Positions 1 through 9,198 of a DNA stretch of 64,000 bases are shown in pieces (position 1 is the stretch's first letter; the number at the start of each line of letters is the position of its first letter). The stretch is taken from contig NZ_CP015578.1 in the NCBI RefSeq assembly GCF_002139935.1, positions 372,001-436,000 of the forward strand, written 5' to 3'. The translations under genes were made by a program, and so were the position numbers. The notes below the pieces were generated by a model. It ran no database searches. It had not been told where the DNA came from and worked only from the letters and a program-made list of their open reading frames with translations. This stretch comes from Campylobacter lanienae NCTC 13004 (GTDB lineage: Bacteria; Campylobacterota; Campylobacteria; Campylobacterales; Campylobacteraceae).

Positions 1-400
1 TAGCAGGATCAGGTGGATAAAATAGCCCCACTTCTAATGCAGCCTTTTGTAAATCCATATTTATCACACCAGGTTGGACTACGGCTACCATATTTTGCAT
101 ATCTATCTCTAAAATTTTATTCATATGCTTCTCAAAGCTTAGCACCACTCCGCCACCACTAGCCAATGCGCCACCAGTAAAGCCACTCCCAGCACCCCTT
201 GGAACGATTATTATCTTATTTTCGTTACAATATTTTAAAATTTCACTTACATCATTTTCATCTCTTGGGAATAGAACACCATCTGGTTCATATCGCTTTT
301 TTGTTGCGTCATAACAGTAGGCTATCTGATGGGCTTTGTCAAATTTGGCATTATCTTGACCAATTAAATTTTCAAAATATTTTATATGTTTTGTATCCAT
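1..400 (-). CDS. FAD-linked oxidase, GlcD-like, N-terminal part (runs off window)
   Basis: This is the first 133 codons of an oxidase; the rest lies before base 1. The translation opens MDTKHIKYFENLIG and contains the PRGAGSGFTGGALA stretch, which is the pyrophosphate-binding loop of the PCMH-type FAD-binding domain, followed by VAVVQPGVIN. The family includes glycolate oxidase subunit GlcD and D-lactate dehydrogenases, which oxidise 2-hydroxy acids and pass electrons to the respiratory chain. The ATG at 398-400 is preceded on the coding strand by AAGGGGATAAA, a good ribosome binding site. The PgbA-like gene ends only 9 nt upstream on the same strand, so the two may be cotranscribed. The substrate cannot be told from this fragment. 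Confidence 0.85.
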   Translation of the reverse strand, partial: MDTKHIKYFENLIGQDNAKFDKAHQIAYCYDATKKRYEPDGVLFPRDENDVSEILKYCNENKIIIVPRGAGSGFTGGALASGGGVVLSFEKHMNKILEIDMQNMVAVVQPGVINMDLQKAALEVGLFYPPDPA

Positions 401-409
401 TTTATCCCC

Positions 410-1126
410 TTATCTACCTAAAAGTCTATTATAATATCTATTATAATTTGTAATCTTAGCCCCATCAAGCTTCCAAAATACCGTATCTATATCTTTGATT
501 CTTGTATAAAATGGCACCTCATAATAGCTAATCTCACCGGTCTTAAAGCTTTGTAAAACTTCAAAGCTACCACAATCAGCAAATACAGCTTCCCCATCAA
601 GTGCGATAAATATCAGCCCAGCTGCATTTTGCGCACACATTTTGCGAAAATCTGCCTTGCTTGGGTTTGGCTTATACTCATAGCTTAGATAGGCCGCTAC
701 GATATCAGGATGAATAAAGGTGATATGGCTAAAACTCTTAGTAACTTGATCATAAATTTCTTTATTTGGAGTGATTATCAAAGATCTATTATACATGTAA
801 TTTAGTATCACTTCATCGCCAGCTTGTGGCAAGATAGTAGGCAATGGGAGCGCTGATTGTTTTAGCTCATTAAATACTTCAAATCTCAAATTTGCGTATC
901 CGTCCTTTTTTTGTGTGACTACAGCACGGGCTATTATGGTTTTGCTACCATCGTTTAATTTATGCATCACAACGCCGCTTGAACCAACTATGAAGCTATC
1001 ATTATCTAAGATTGTAGCGTTACCATTATTGGTGTTTAATATGAGATTATAACTTGGTTTTAGATCGAATTTAGCCGCAAAGCTCAAAGAGCAGATTGCT
1101 AGTAGTAAAAATGCGATTTTTTTCAA
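410..1126 (-). CDS. PgbA-like plasminogen-binding family protein, exported
   Basis: A 238-residue protein with an N-terminal signal peptide (MKKIAFLLLAICSLSFAA, cleavage near residue 18). The body resembles the N-terminal domain of the Helicobacter/Campylobacter PgbA/PgbB family, surface proteins reported to bind host plasminogen. It lacks the long Lys-rich C-terminal region of full-length Helicobacter PgbA, so whether it binds plasminogen is uncertain. The start is a TTG (1124-1126) with AGGGGA about 7 nt upstream; no ATG gives a complete signal peptide. The stop lies 9 nt before the GlcD-like start. The family call is from sequence impression, not from a search. Confidence 0.6.
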   Translation of the reverse strand: MKKIAFLLLAICSLSFAAKFDLKPSYNLILNTNNGNATILDNDSFIVGSSGVVMHKLNDGSKTIIARAVVTQKKDGYANLRFEVFNELKQSALPLPTILPQAGDEVILNYMYNRSLIITPNKEIYDQVTKSFSHITFIHPDIVAAYLSYEYKPNPSKADFRKMCAQNAAGLIFIALDGEAVFADCGSFEVLQSFKTGEISYYEVPFYTRIKDIDTVFWKLDGAKITNYNRYYNRLLGR

Positions 1127-1209
1127 CTATATCCCCTTTTTGATTTAAAATTTCGCATAATTATATCTTAGTTTAGGTAAATGTTTGAAAAGTATAAATA
1201 ATTTTAAGT

Positions 1210-1215
1210 TATAAT
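1210..1215 (+). promoter_or_regulatory. Putative sigma70 -10 box for the M23 peptidase-mgtE-nudix operon
   Basis: TATAAT in an AT-rich gap, 33 nt before the ATG. Campylobacter vegetative promoters usually lack a clear -35 box, and none is seen here. It faces away from the PgbA-like gene. Confidence 0.5.
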
Positions 1216-1248
1216 TATAGAATCAATCTGCTTATATTAGGATCTTTG

Positions 1249-2412
1249 ATGAAAAAAATTATATTATCTATTTTAGCTTTTATGAATTTAAACGCAGCTA
1301 CAACGAGTGTTGAAGAGCTAATCTGGCCGCAAGGAGATACATTTTTGACCTTTTTAGAAAGGCACAATATACCATTATCGATATATTATAATCTCTCAGG
1401 CGAGGATAAAGAGTTGGCTAGTGAGTTAAGTGCTGGGACAAAATTTCAAATTTTAAGAGATGTTAATGATGATATTAGTCAAATTCTATTGCCTATAAGC
1501 AATGAGATTCAAATTCATATCTTTAAAGATATAAATAACCACTATTCTATGGATTTTATCCCAATTGTCTATGAAGTCGAAGAGATGGTCTTAAATATCC
1601 AAATCCAAGACTCACCATATAAGGATATCAAAAACGCCACAAATGATGAGATATTAGCTAATGCTTTTAATAAATCATTTAATGGTAGTGTGAATTTCAA
1701 AACCTTACAAAAGGGTGATAGATTAGCTATTGTTTATGAACGTAAAAAGCGCTTAGGCAAATATATCGGCGAGCCAAATATCAAAGTTGCTATGATAGAG
1801 ACTAGGGGAAAGCCAAATTATATATATAAATTTAATGATGCGTTTTATGATCCTAATGGAAGAGAGCTTGAAAATTTCTTATTGATTAAGCCTGTGCCAA
1901 ATGCTAGAATTAGCTCAAGATTTAATCCTAAAAGATTTCATCCAGTATTAAAAAGATATAGAGCGCATTTAGGTACTGATTATGCTGCGCCAAAAGGGAC
2001 AAAAATTTATGCTGCTGGTGATGGTGTGGTGAGCTTTGTAGGCAATAAAGGCGGATATGGTAAAACTGTAACCATTCAGCACTCAAGTGGATATATGACA
2101 CTTTATGCGCATTTAAATGGTTATGCTAAAGGTATTAAAAAGGGTAAAAAAGTAAAAAAAGGTCAGTTAATAGCCTATGTAGGAAGCACTGGTTTAAGCA
2201 CTGGACCGCATCTACACTTGGGATTATACAAAAATGGCAACGCTATAAATCCAGAATCTGTAGTCAAAATCACAAAATCTGAACTTAATAAAAACCAAAA
2301 AATTGAATTTAACAAGCTAAAAGATAGCCTAAATAACCAAATTCAAGCTAGTTTCAAAGATCATATAAACAAAGCCCCGCTTGAAGATATAGCAAATATA
2401 ACCGAGATATAA
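1249..2412 (+). CDS. M23 family peptidoglycan endopeptidase (LytM domain)
   Basis: A 387-residue periplasmic metallopeptidase that cuts peptidoglycan cross-links. It starts MKKIILSILAFMNLNAA, a signal peptide. A regulatory N-terminal region (roughly 20-220) precedes a C-terminal LytM/M23 domain. The zinc site is visible as AHLGTDYAAPKGT (HxxxD) and GPHLHLG (HxH), with YAHLN between. Domain order and length resemble the Helicobacter Csd3/HdpA and Campylobacter Pgp3 group that sets helical cell shape; I cannot say which paralogue this is. I chose the ATG at 1249 rather than the TTG at 1246 because AGGAT is well spaced from it. mgtE begins 2 nt after the stop. Confidence 0.85.
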   Translation: MKKIILSILAFMNLNAATTSVEELIWPQGDTFLTFLERHNIPLSIYYNLSGEDKELASELSAGTKFQILRDVNDDISQILLPISNEIQIHIFKDINNHYSMDFIPIVYEVEEMVLNIQIQDSPYKDIKNATNDEILANAFNKSFNGSVNFKTLQKGDRLAIVYERKKRLGKYIGEPNIKVAMIETRGKPNYIYKFNDAFYDPNGRELENFLLIKPVPNARISSRFNPKRFHPVLKRYRAHLGTDYAAPKGTKIYAAGDGVVSFVGNKGGYGKTVTIQHSSGYMTLYAHLNGYAKGIKKGKKVKKGQLIAYVGSTGLSTGPHLHLGLYKNGNAINPESVVKITKSELNKNQKIEFNKLKDSLNNQIQASFKDHINKAPLEDIANITEI

Positions 2413-2414
2413 AA

Positions 2415-3770
2415 ATGCCAAATAAAAATTTAGAAGAGGCCAAAGAGCAACTCCAAAAACACATTATAGAAGAAAATGAGCTAAGTGCTGCTGATATCGC
2501 AAGCCACCTAAAGATATTAAAAACTCACGATGAAGATGAGTATGCTAAATATTTAGAGAAGCTTGATGCTCACACACTTGGTGAAGCAGCTATGGAGATG
2601 CCTGATCACATGCTGCGAGATGTGATAGAAAATCTTCCAAATGACAAGATAGCCGAAGCGATCGATGAGCTAGAAAGTGATGACGCAACTGACCTTATAC
2701 AAACGATAGAAGAGATAGATGAAGAGAAGGCCAAAGAGCTTTTTAGCTCACTTGAAATAGATAGCCAAAAAGAGATTAGCAAGCTTATAAATTATGAGGA
2801 TAACGAAGCTGGCGCATATATGCAAACAGAGCTATTTAGTGCTAGATTAGATGAGAGTTTAAGTAGCGCTATAGCTAGATTTCGCATAATGAAACAAGAA
2901 GATAAGATAGAAAATGTATTTTCTTTGTTTGTTGTGGATAATGAAGGGGTATTAAGGCACACAATTGCTCTTGAGGATCTTATAACATATGATTTTGATT
3001 TAAATTTAAGCCAGATAGTAAATCAAGATGAGGAGAGATTTAAACCACATTTTGCTATTGATAGTGATGATATTAAAGTAGCTGTGGATATTATTATGGA
3101 TTATGATTTGAGCGCTATTGCTGTGACTAATAGAGCTGGTGTGCTACTTGGTCGTATCACAACAGATGATATTCACGATTTTTTAGAAGAGAGTGCAACT
3201 GAGCAAATCTATAATCTAGCAGGTGTTGATGATGATGCTGAAGAAGAGGGACTTGTAAAAACTGGACGTGCTAGGGCTGCTTGGCTGTTTGTGAATTTAA
3301 TCACGGCGATTTTGGGTGTTATTGTGATTGGATTTTTTGAAAAGTCTATTGAGAGCTTGGTTGCTTTAGCTGTTTTGATGCCAATAGTTGCTAGTATGGG
3401 TGGCAACGCTGGTAATCAAACACTAGCTGTTACGGTAAGGAGATTGGCCCTTGGTGAGATAGGGATTGGGGATTTTTGGGTGGTGCTGAAAAAAGAGATT
3501 ATAATGGCTATTTTTAACTCTTTTATCTTTGCTCTGTTTTTAGGTATTTTGGTGGGGCTTTGGTTTGATAAGCCGATGCTTGGAGTGGTCATAGCAATAG
3601 CGCTTGTGGCTAATATCATTATGGCGGCATTTTTAGGAACATTTATCCCGCTTAGTTTAAAGAGAATAGGGCTTGATCCCGCTGTCGGTAGCACTGTGTT
3701 TTTAACTACAGCGACAGATATTATAGGATTTTTTGTATTTTTAGGATTAGCGACATGGATTTTACTATAA
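2415..3770 (+). CDS. mgtE: Magnesium transporter MgtE
   Basis: A 451-residue channel-like Mg2+ importer. An acidic helical N domain (about 20-130) is followed by a pair of CBS domains (about 135-260) that sense cytoplasmic Mg2+. Five membrane segments then run from about 285 to the end. The conserved pore motif is seen as ASMGGNAGNQTLAVTVRRLA. Length is typical of the family. It follows the M23 gene by 2 nt and its last 16 nt overlap the start of the Nudix gene in another frame, so the three form one operon. No Mg2+ riboswitch is visible, as expected for an internal gene. Confidence 0.93.
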   Translation: MPNKNLEEAKEQLQKHIIEENELSAADIASHLKILKTHDEDEYAKYLEKLDAHTLGEAAMEMPDHMLRDVIENLPNDKIAEAIDELESDDATDLIQTIEEIDEEKAKELFSSLEIDSQKEISKLINYEDNEAGAYMQTELFSARLDESLSSAIARFRIMKQEDKIENVFSLFVVDNEGVLRHTIALEDLITYDFDLNLSQIVNQDEERFKPHFAIDSDDIKVAVDIIMDYDLSAIAVTNRAGVLLGRITTDDIHDFLEESATEQIYNLAGVDDDAEEEGLVKTGRARAAWLFVNLITAILGVIVIGFFEKSIESLVALAVLMPIVASMGGNAGNQTLAVTVRRLALGEIGIGDFWVVLKKEIIMAIFNSFIFALFLGILVGLWFDKPMLGVVIAIALVANIIMAAFLGTFIPLSLKRIGLDPAVGSTVFLTTATDIIGFFVFLGLATWILL

Positions 3771-4348
3771 GCGATTTAAGAGTTGTAGCATTAAAAGAGT
3801 CTAAATTTGTTAAGCCATTTAGTATTTTATATAATCAAGATGGCAAAAATAAGCGTTGGGATTGCGTGGAAGCGCATGATAGCGTGAGTTGCTTGCTCTA
3901 TCATAGGGAATTTGAGTCGTTTTTGTTTGTTAGGCAGTTTCGCCCATCTGTATGGTACTATCAAGAAAAAAATCAAACTCCAATCAAAAATGGCCTTACT
4001 TATGAGCTTTGTGCGGGGATTATGGATAAGGGGTTAGATACTAAAGCTACGATAATTGAAGAGATTCTAGAAGAGACTGGATATAGAGTTGGTGGCGTTG
4101 AGAGAGTGACTAGTAGCTTTACTGCTCTTGGATTTGGGGCGAATGCTCAAACGCTATTTTATGGTGAGATTGATGAGAGTATGAAGGTTTCAAGTGGTGG
4201 CGGCGTTGATGATGAGAAGATAGAACTAATCTTTATAAAGCGTGATGAGATTCTAAGCTTTATATATGATGAGAGTAAGGTTAAAGCGCCAAATTTACAA
4301 TTTTCGATTCTTTGGTGGTTGATAAATAAAAAGGCTAAATTTGATTAA
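3755..4348 (+). CDS. Nudix hydrolase, UDP-sugar/ADP-ribose pyrophosphatase-like
   Basis: A 197-residue Nudix enzyme. The box reads ELCAGIMDKGLDTKATIIEE followed by ILEETGY. The metal-binding EExxEE-like core is intact, but the first Glu of the canonical Gx5E and the Arg of REUxEExGU are replaced (Leu and Glu). This pattern, and the ELCAGI lead-in, look most like the UDP-glucose pyrophosphatase (NUDT14-type) branch. It would hydrolyse nucleoside diphosphate sugars to a sugar phosphate plus NMP. The ATG lies inside the mgtE 3' end (16 nt overlap). Its stop overlaps the convergent CDF gene by 4 nt. The exact substrate is inference. Confidence 0.8.
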   Translation: MDFTISDLRVVALKESKFVKPFSILYNQDGKNKRWDCVEAHDSVSCLLYHREFESFLFVRQFRPSVWYYQEKNQTPIKNGLTYELCAGIMDKGLDTKATIIEEILEETGYRVGGVERVTSSFTALGFGANAQTLFYGEIDESMKVSSGGGVDDEKIELIFIKRDEILSFIYDESKVKAPNLQFSILWWLINKKAKFD

Positions 4349-5304
4349 AGCCATTTTGGGTTTTTAGTGAAGCTCACACTTAGCCAAATTTTATAACTTG
4401 GGATATCTAATCCCTGTTCTATCTCATCTCTGATTAGATCCATCTCATCTATATTTTGAATTTTAAATGACTCTCCCATTAAGATATTTACCTCAATCAT
4501 AAAAAATCTTCCGCTTTTTGCTACATGCGTATCATAGTCGCTAAAATTATATTTTTTGGATATATTTTGAAGTAGGGTATCTATCTTATCATCCATATCT
4601 TTTGGTGCGACCATTACCAAATCGGCTAAATTTTTTATAAATACTTTAAGTGGCATTACGGCCAAAATCATAGACAAAACAACCAAAAGCGCAGGATCTA
4701 GATATCTAGCCCAGATAGTTTGACTCTCTTTATCAAATAACCAAACCGCCCCAAATACCAAAAATCCACCCATATAAAGCACACTATCGATAAACCACTC
4801 TAAACTATCAACCGATATCAATGGAGAGCCTAAAATCTTGGCTTGATATGCCGTATAAAGCCAAATTCCAATAGATAAAAGCATCGAAAAAAACGAATAC
4901 AACATAGCTTTATCAAATTTAATCTCATATCCACCATCTAATATCTCTTGAATACCATTAATCAAAGCATAAGCACATAAAATTAACAAAATTAAACTTT
5001 TAAAAAGATTTACCATCGGCTCAAATCTCATATATCCATATTGAAAGATATCATCATCTTCTTTATAGATAAATTTAGAAGTCATAACACTAAGCAAGAT
5101 CAAGATAGTAGATAAAAACGCCACCAAACCATCAAAAATAATAGCTTTTGAGCCAATATATATCCCATAAGTAATCCCAAAAATAGCCAAAATAACAGCA
5201 CAACATAGCGATATTTTTAGAACAAATTGCTCTTTTTGGCTTTGAATTTGGGGTTGTTCTATATTGTTTCTAATTTTCTTATATTTTTGTGGTTGGCTTA
5301 TCAT
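4345..5304 (-). CDS. Cation diffusion facilitator family transporter
   Basis: A 319-residue CDF-type efflux protein with about six membrane segments between residues 28 and 225, then a cytoplasmic ferredoxin-like C-terminal domain. The family exports divalent metals by proton exchange. The metal-site pairs differ from the standard: the TM2 position reads FDGLVA (second Asp of DxxxD replaced by Ala) and TM5 reads DSLEWFID (the His of HxxxD replaced by Glu). The usual HD-HD zinc site is therefore absent and the metal cannot be predicted. It lies 3 nt downstream of the Na/Pi symporter gene on the same strand. Confidence 0.8.
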   Translation of the reverse strand: MISQPQKYKKIRNNIEQPQIQSQKEQFVLKISLCCAVILAIFGITYGIYIGSKAIIFDGLVAFLSTILILLSVMTSKFIYKEDDDIFQYGYMRFEPMVNLFKSLILLILCAYALINGIQEILDGGYEIKFDKAMLYSFFSMLLSIGIWLYTAYQAKILGSPLISVDSLEWFIDSVLYMGGFLVFGAVWLFDKESQTIWARYLDPALLVVLSMILAVMPLKVFIKNLADLVMVAPKDMDDKIDTLLQNISKKYNFSDYDTHVAKSGRFFMIEVNILMGESFKIQNIDEMDLIRDEIEQGLDIPSYKIWLSVSFTKNPKWL

Positions 5305-5307
5305 TTT

Positions 5308-7062
5308 TTATACGCTTGTCATCTCATTTAACTTTTCATCACTATGATGATGAGCAAATATCATCTCAGCTGCTTTTAGCATACCTTTGGTGATATTTTT
5401 CATAAGTGCTGTGTCATTCATCAGTGATGTTGCCATTTTGTTTGTGATTTTTTTGTTGATGATTAGGACATCGAAGTTAAATTCGCTATCATACTCATGA
5501 TAAATTTTACGCAAATTCTTAATCTGATTTTCTAGCTCATCTGGATCTTTGATAGTTGCGATCTTATACATTATGCGAAGACTTTCTAATATCTCAATTC
5601 TTAATTTATCATACTCTTCTTTGGCGTATTGGTTTGAGCTGGTGATGTATTTATAGATATTTGGTTGAGTGTTTTTCATATCTTTTAAGGCTTCAGCCAT
5701 GATAAGAGCTGCCCTTCTAATATCCATAATTTTGCTTAGTTGCTCGGGCTTAGCGTTGCTTCCGGCTAATACAGCGTAATCTATAATTTGGCTATAAATT
5801 TCTTTAAATCTATTATTATATAGCTCATCGTAATCTAAATTTATAGGTATCTGTCTTGCTTTGATTATATCTTTGGCGGGAATATCGCTATGTTGGATAT
5901 CACCGCTGCTAATGCTAATTGATTTTGCTATTATTGAATTTGCGTTAGAGTATAGATGTAAAAGCTCTTTATTTAAGACTTCTAAGGCGCTATCTTGGAA
6001 TTGTAATGCGTGCTCATCAAGGTATTTAGCGCTATGGACTTTACTTCTTTTATGAGTATCTTTCATAAATTTATTTAGCATTTTTTCAATAAATGGAATC
6101 AAAGGATAAAATATAATTACCCCAATAGCATTAAAATATGATAAAAATACAGCAAGTCTAAGCGTATAATCATCCTTAGCAATATTAAAATAATCGCTAG
6201 TTGTATCTGTGATATACATAAATGGAACTATAAAAATAATACTAATAACCGCACATGAAACATTAAATAGCACATGAGCTACGGTGAGCTTTTTACCTTC
6301 TATATTGGCATTTATAGAGCCGATAACTGCCATCACAGTTGAGCCGACATTTGAGCCGATTGCTATCCCAACAGCGTTTTCATAGGTTATCTGACCTACG
6401 CTTAGGGCGGCTATAGCTAGAGTCAAAGATGCGTGAGAGCTTTGGATCAATACAGTAATGACAATCCCAACAAAAGTATAAACTAGCAATCCTATAACGC
6501 CAGACATCGCAAATTGCGATAGATCAATGCTCTCTTTAATATTATCAAAACCGCCTTTCATATATGAAATTCCCAAAAACAAAAGCCCGATACTAAACAA
6601 AAAATATCCAAAGCCTTTGATCTTTTGAGTTTTGTTAATCATACATAGCATACCAATTACGATAAGTGGCATTGCATATGCGCCTATATCAACCTTTAAT
6701 CCAAAACCAGCTAAAAACCAACCAGTGGTGATAGTGGCTAAATTTATCCCATAGATAATAGCAAGACCAGAAGCAAGTGAGATCAATCCAGCACTCAAAA
6801 ATGATATCGCAAGCACGCTAACAAGGCCGCTTGATTGCATTATAGTGGTGGTAACAGAGCCAAAAATAAAGCTTTGGAAATTGCTTTTAGTCATTTTTTT
6901 TAAAAAGCTCTCCAAACTTGCCATCATAGAAAAGCTCTTTTCTAAAACACTCATCGCATATAAAAATATACAAACTCCAAAAATAATAGTCAAAAAGCTC
7001 TGACTAATATACATTAAGATAGATATTAAAATTATAAAGCTAAAAAATAGAATATTTTTCAT
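5308..7062 (-). CDS. Na+/phosphate symporter family protein with PhoU-like tail
   Basis: A 584-residue membrane protein. Two Na/Pi cotransporter repeats carry the QSS signatures (TTTIMQSSGLVS near 80 and VLIQSSHASLTLA near 210). The region after about residue 340 is cytoplasmic and helical, like PhoU. The family (NptA/YjbB) moves phosphate across the inner membrane; YjbB-type members work as exporters. I place the start at ATG 7060-7062, which shares TGATG with the stop of the upstream EI24 gene; a TTG one codon earlier is also possible. It is probably translated by coupling within the dut-EI24-NaPi-CDF operon. Confidence 0.87.
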   Translation of the reverse strand: MKNILFFSFIILISILMYISQSFLTIIFGVCIFLYAMSVLEKSFSMMASLESFLKKMTKSNFQSFIFGSVTTTIMQSSGLVSVLAISFLSAGLISLASGLAIIYGINLATITTGWFLAGFGLKVDIGAYAMPLIVIGMLCMINKTQKIKGFGYFLFSIGLLFLGISYMKGGFDNIKESIDLSQFAMSGVIGLLVYTFVGIVITVLIQSSHASLTLAIAALSVGQITYENAVGIAIGSNVGSTVMAVIGSINANIEGKKLTVAHVLFNVSCAVISIIFIVPFMYITDTTSDYFNIAKDDYTLRLAVFLSYFNAIGVIIFYPLIPFIEKMLNKFMKDTHKRSKVHSAKYLDEHALQFQDSALEVLNKELLHLYSNANSIIAKSISISSGDIQHSDIPAKDIIKARQIPINLDYDELYNNRFKEIYSQIIDYAVLAGSNAKPEQLSKIMDIRRAALIMAEALKDMKNTQPNIYKYITSSNQYAKEEYDKLRIEILESLRIMYKIATIKDPDELENQIKNLRKIYHEYDSEFNFDVLIINKKITNKMATSLMNDTALMKNITKGMLKAAEMIFAHHHSDEKLNEMTSV

Positions 7063-7778
7063 CAAAATCCTCTTGAATTTTTCTCTAATAATATATGAGC
7101 TAAAAATATTACAAAAAATATCTGTAAAAATATCCCCAAAAACGGCATTAAAGTAAGAATATAAAATACAACAGAAGCGCTAAAAAATTTAACTCCACCG
7201 CCCTTTTGTAGGTCTATTTCAAAAATCAAGCTATCAGATGTATTGCTAGCTACATCAATTAACATAAGGCGATAAAATAGATAAAAAAATGGTAAATTTA
7301 AGATAAATAAATTAATAATAGGGATAAATAAAAGTGGAATTGTGATTAAAAAAATGAGTATAAATTTAATAAAAGTTACGCAGATTAAGCCAAAAACTCT
7401 AGCGTTGCTAGGTGATGGAGTTGTGTTGTAATTATAATATTTTTGATTGATAAATTTAACTATATATGGAGTCAAAAATCCTGTTATAATAGCAGCGATT
7501 ATCACACTAAAAATAATAGCTAAAAATATGCTGATTAGATAAAATGATGAAGTTAGCATAAATTGAATTAAGCTAAGCGATAATAGCCAAGCGATGAATC
7601 CATCGCCGTTAGCGTAGGCATCTAAATGGGATTTGGCTAATATATTAAAGATATCATCCCCAAAATATAGTGTAAGCCCCACCAAGCTAATCAAAGAGAT
7701 ACTAAGAGGCAAAAAGGCAAGTAAGATAAATCTAATTGTGAAAAAATCCCTAAATGAGCGTTTGATTATACTATTCAT
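7062..7778 (-). CDS. EI24 domain-containing membrane protein
   Basis: A 238-residue membrane protein with about four to five hydrophobic segments (near 15-40, 65-110, 125-165 and 205-235). It matches the EI24/CysZ-like fold in layout, including the FxxxRxxLxDVA-like stretch around 165-175 (FYRLMLIDVAS). CysZ members take up sulfate, but most epsilonproteobacterial EI24 proteins have no known role and nothing nearby points to sulfur metabolism. The start overlaps the dut stop by 4 nt (ATGA). Confidence 0.7.
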   Translation of the reverse strand: MNSIIKRSFRDFFTIRFILLAFLPLSISLISLVGLTLYFGDDIFNILAKSHLDAYANGDGFIAWLLSLSLIQFMLTSSFYLISIFLAIIFSVIIAAIITGFLTPYIVKFINQKYYNYNTTPSPSNARVFGLICVTFIKFILIFLITIPLLFIPIINLFILNLPFFYLFYRLMLIDVASNTSDSLIFEIDLQKGGGVKFFSASVVFYILTLMPFLGIFLQIFFVIFLAHILLEKNSRGF

Positions 7779-8470
7779 TTTATATTTTTATAGCAAATTT
7801 CAAGTTTAGAGTAAATTTCATCTACGCTATTTACGCCACTTTGTAATATCTCATTCATCACGACATTATCTTCTACGCCGTTCCAAATTTTTTTGTATGT
7901 ACCATCTTTGTAGCCGTGGTCTTGGCGGAATTTGTTTAAGACATTTTTGCCTATATAAATATCAAATAATTTTTGTAAATTCACACCGCATTTTAACGCC
8001 ACTCTAAAATAATCTCTTAAAAGATCAAAGAAATTTAGATTAAACCCGCTACAACGATGGATTATAAGCTCTGTATCGTGTATAATCTCATATATACTAT
8101 ACTCTTTAATATTATAAGGCTCTTTGCAAAATTCATTAAATCCGCTAGTTGCTACTATATCATCGCTTAAATTATCTATATTGCCAATAGCATTTATCTT
8201 ATAATTTTCTAATCCCAAACTCATAATAAAATGCCAAATATCCACAATCTCAATAGCGATATTATCTACATCTAATGGTGCATTTATCGCCTTCCAGTGC
8301 TTCCAAGCAAAGCTATCTATAAGCTCAGCACACTCCATATAAATACAACGCTTCCAGTTGATTAATTTGCCATCTTTGGTTGTGCCTTTTTCCCAGCCAA
8401 TGCCGTTGGTATCATCATTTAGTTGTTGTTGTAGATATAGCATCTCTTTGATTAAATTTCTATATATCAT
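7775..8470 (-). CDS. dut: Dimeric dUTP diphosphatase
   Basis: A 231-residue all-alpha dUTPase of the dimeric MazG-like superfamily, not the trimeric beta type. It hydrolyses dUTP to dUMP and pyrophosphate, which keeps uracil out of DNA and feeds dTMP synthesis. The Mg2+-binding helix motif is seen as YMECAELIDSFAWKHWK (ExxE near residue 45). The second acidic motif is IAIEIVDIWHF (ExxD near 75). The length fits Campylobacter Dut. It heads the minus-strand operon dut-EI24-NaPi-CDF. Confidence 0.9.
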   Translation of the reverse strand: MIYRNLIKEMLYLQQQLNDDTNGIGWEKGTTKDGKLINWKRCIYMECAELIDSFAWKHWKAINAPLDVDNIAIEIVDIWHFIMSLGLENYKINAIGNIDNLSDDIVATSGFNEFCKEPYNIKEYSIYEIIHDTELIIHRCSGFNLNFFDLLRDYFRVALKCGVNLQKLFDIYIGKNVLNKFRQDHGYKDGTYKKIWNGVEDNVVMNEILQSGVNSVDEIYSKLEICYKNIK

Positions 8471-8542
8471 ATTTTTGCCTTGAATTTTTAAAATTAAGGA
8501 TTATACAATAATTTAGTTAATATCTGAAATTAGCAATCAATT

Positions 8543-8567
8543 TAAGCTTGCCAAATCAGCAAGCTTA
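8543..8567 (-). terminator. Inverted repeat after the 8565-9098 gene
   Basis: TAAGCTTGC, a 7-nt loop, then GCAAGCTTA: a perfect 9-bp stem overlapping the stop codon. The T-rich tail on the minus strand is weak, so termination is likely but not certain. Confidence 0.45.
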
Positions 8568-9098
8568 TGCGTAGTAGTTTAGGCTATTTTGCGGTTTTAT
8601 CATATTTTCAAATAGCTTATTGGTCTGTTCTAATAGGGTTTTATTGATATTATTATTTGTAGTTTTATTCTCTTTTAACATCTCATCAAACATATCTAAA
8701 AGCGATCTTTTTAGCTCTATTTTACTCTCATCGCTATTTAAATTTGGCAAGGATTTTTTAAGCGAATTTGCGATATTTGATATGGTTTCATCGCTAAATG
8801 GCTCATTATCTTTGATCTGTTTCATAAAATCATCAATTTTTGGGCGTAGCTCTTCCATCGCTTTTGCGATTTCGACTCTATCTTGTTCGCTTAGACCATT
8901 GTCGCTACTTAGTTCAAATTTATATCCATAAGAGTGTTTTAAGCTAAGAGTTTGCTCTTGGGAATTTTTCGAGCTTTTATTAGAGTAGTTAAGCTCTTTA
9001 TTATCATACATTGATAGGTTTATCGTATCGCCTGAGCTGGTTTTAAAAGAGTAGTTAAAAGCATTGTAAGATGCATTTGCGTAGTTGCTATTTACCAT
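8565..9098 (-). CDS. Hypothetical protein, Asn/Ser/Lys-rich
   Basis: I do not recognise this 177-residue protein. The first 60 residues are low in hydrophobics and rich in Asn, Ser and Tyr, without a signal peptide. The region from about 65 to 150 is predicted helical and charged (EQDRVEIAKAMEELRPKIDD onward), and the last 20 residues are Asn/Lys rich. There are no membrane segments or catalytic motifs. It is a single-gene unit: the ATG follows AAAGGAAAAA and a stem-loop follows the stop. The ordered helical core and good ribosome binding site support a real gene. Confidence 0.65.
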   Translation of the reverse strand: MVNSNYANASYNAFNYSFKTSSGDTINLSMYDNKELNYSNKSSKNSQEQTLSLKHSYGYKFELSSDNGLSEQDRVEIAKAMEELRPKIDDFMKQIKDNEPFSDETISNIANSLKKSLPNLNSDESKIELKRSLLDMFDEMLKENKTTNNNINKTLLEQTNKLFENMIKPQNSLNYYA

Positions 9099-9198
9099 GA
9101 TTTTTCCTTTTAAATATTTGCCTTTAAATCGGCTAAAAAATTATTTGTTTAAGCCAAATTTGGCTAAAATCAAGCAAAAATAGTGCCAAGAAGTAAAT

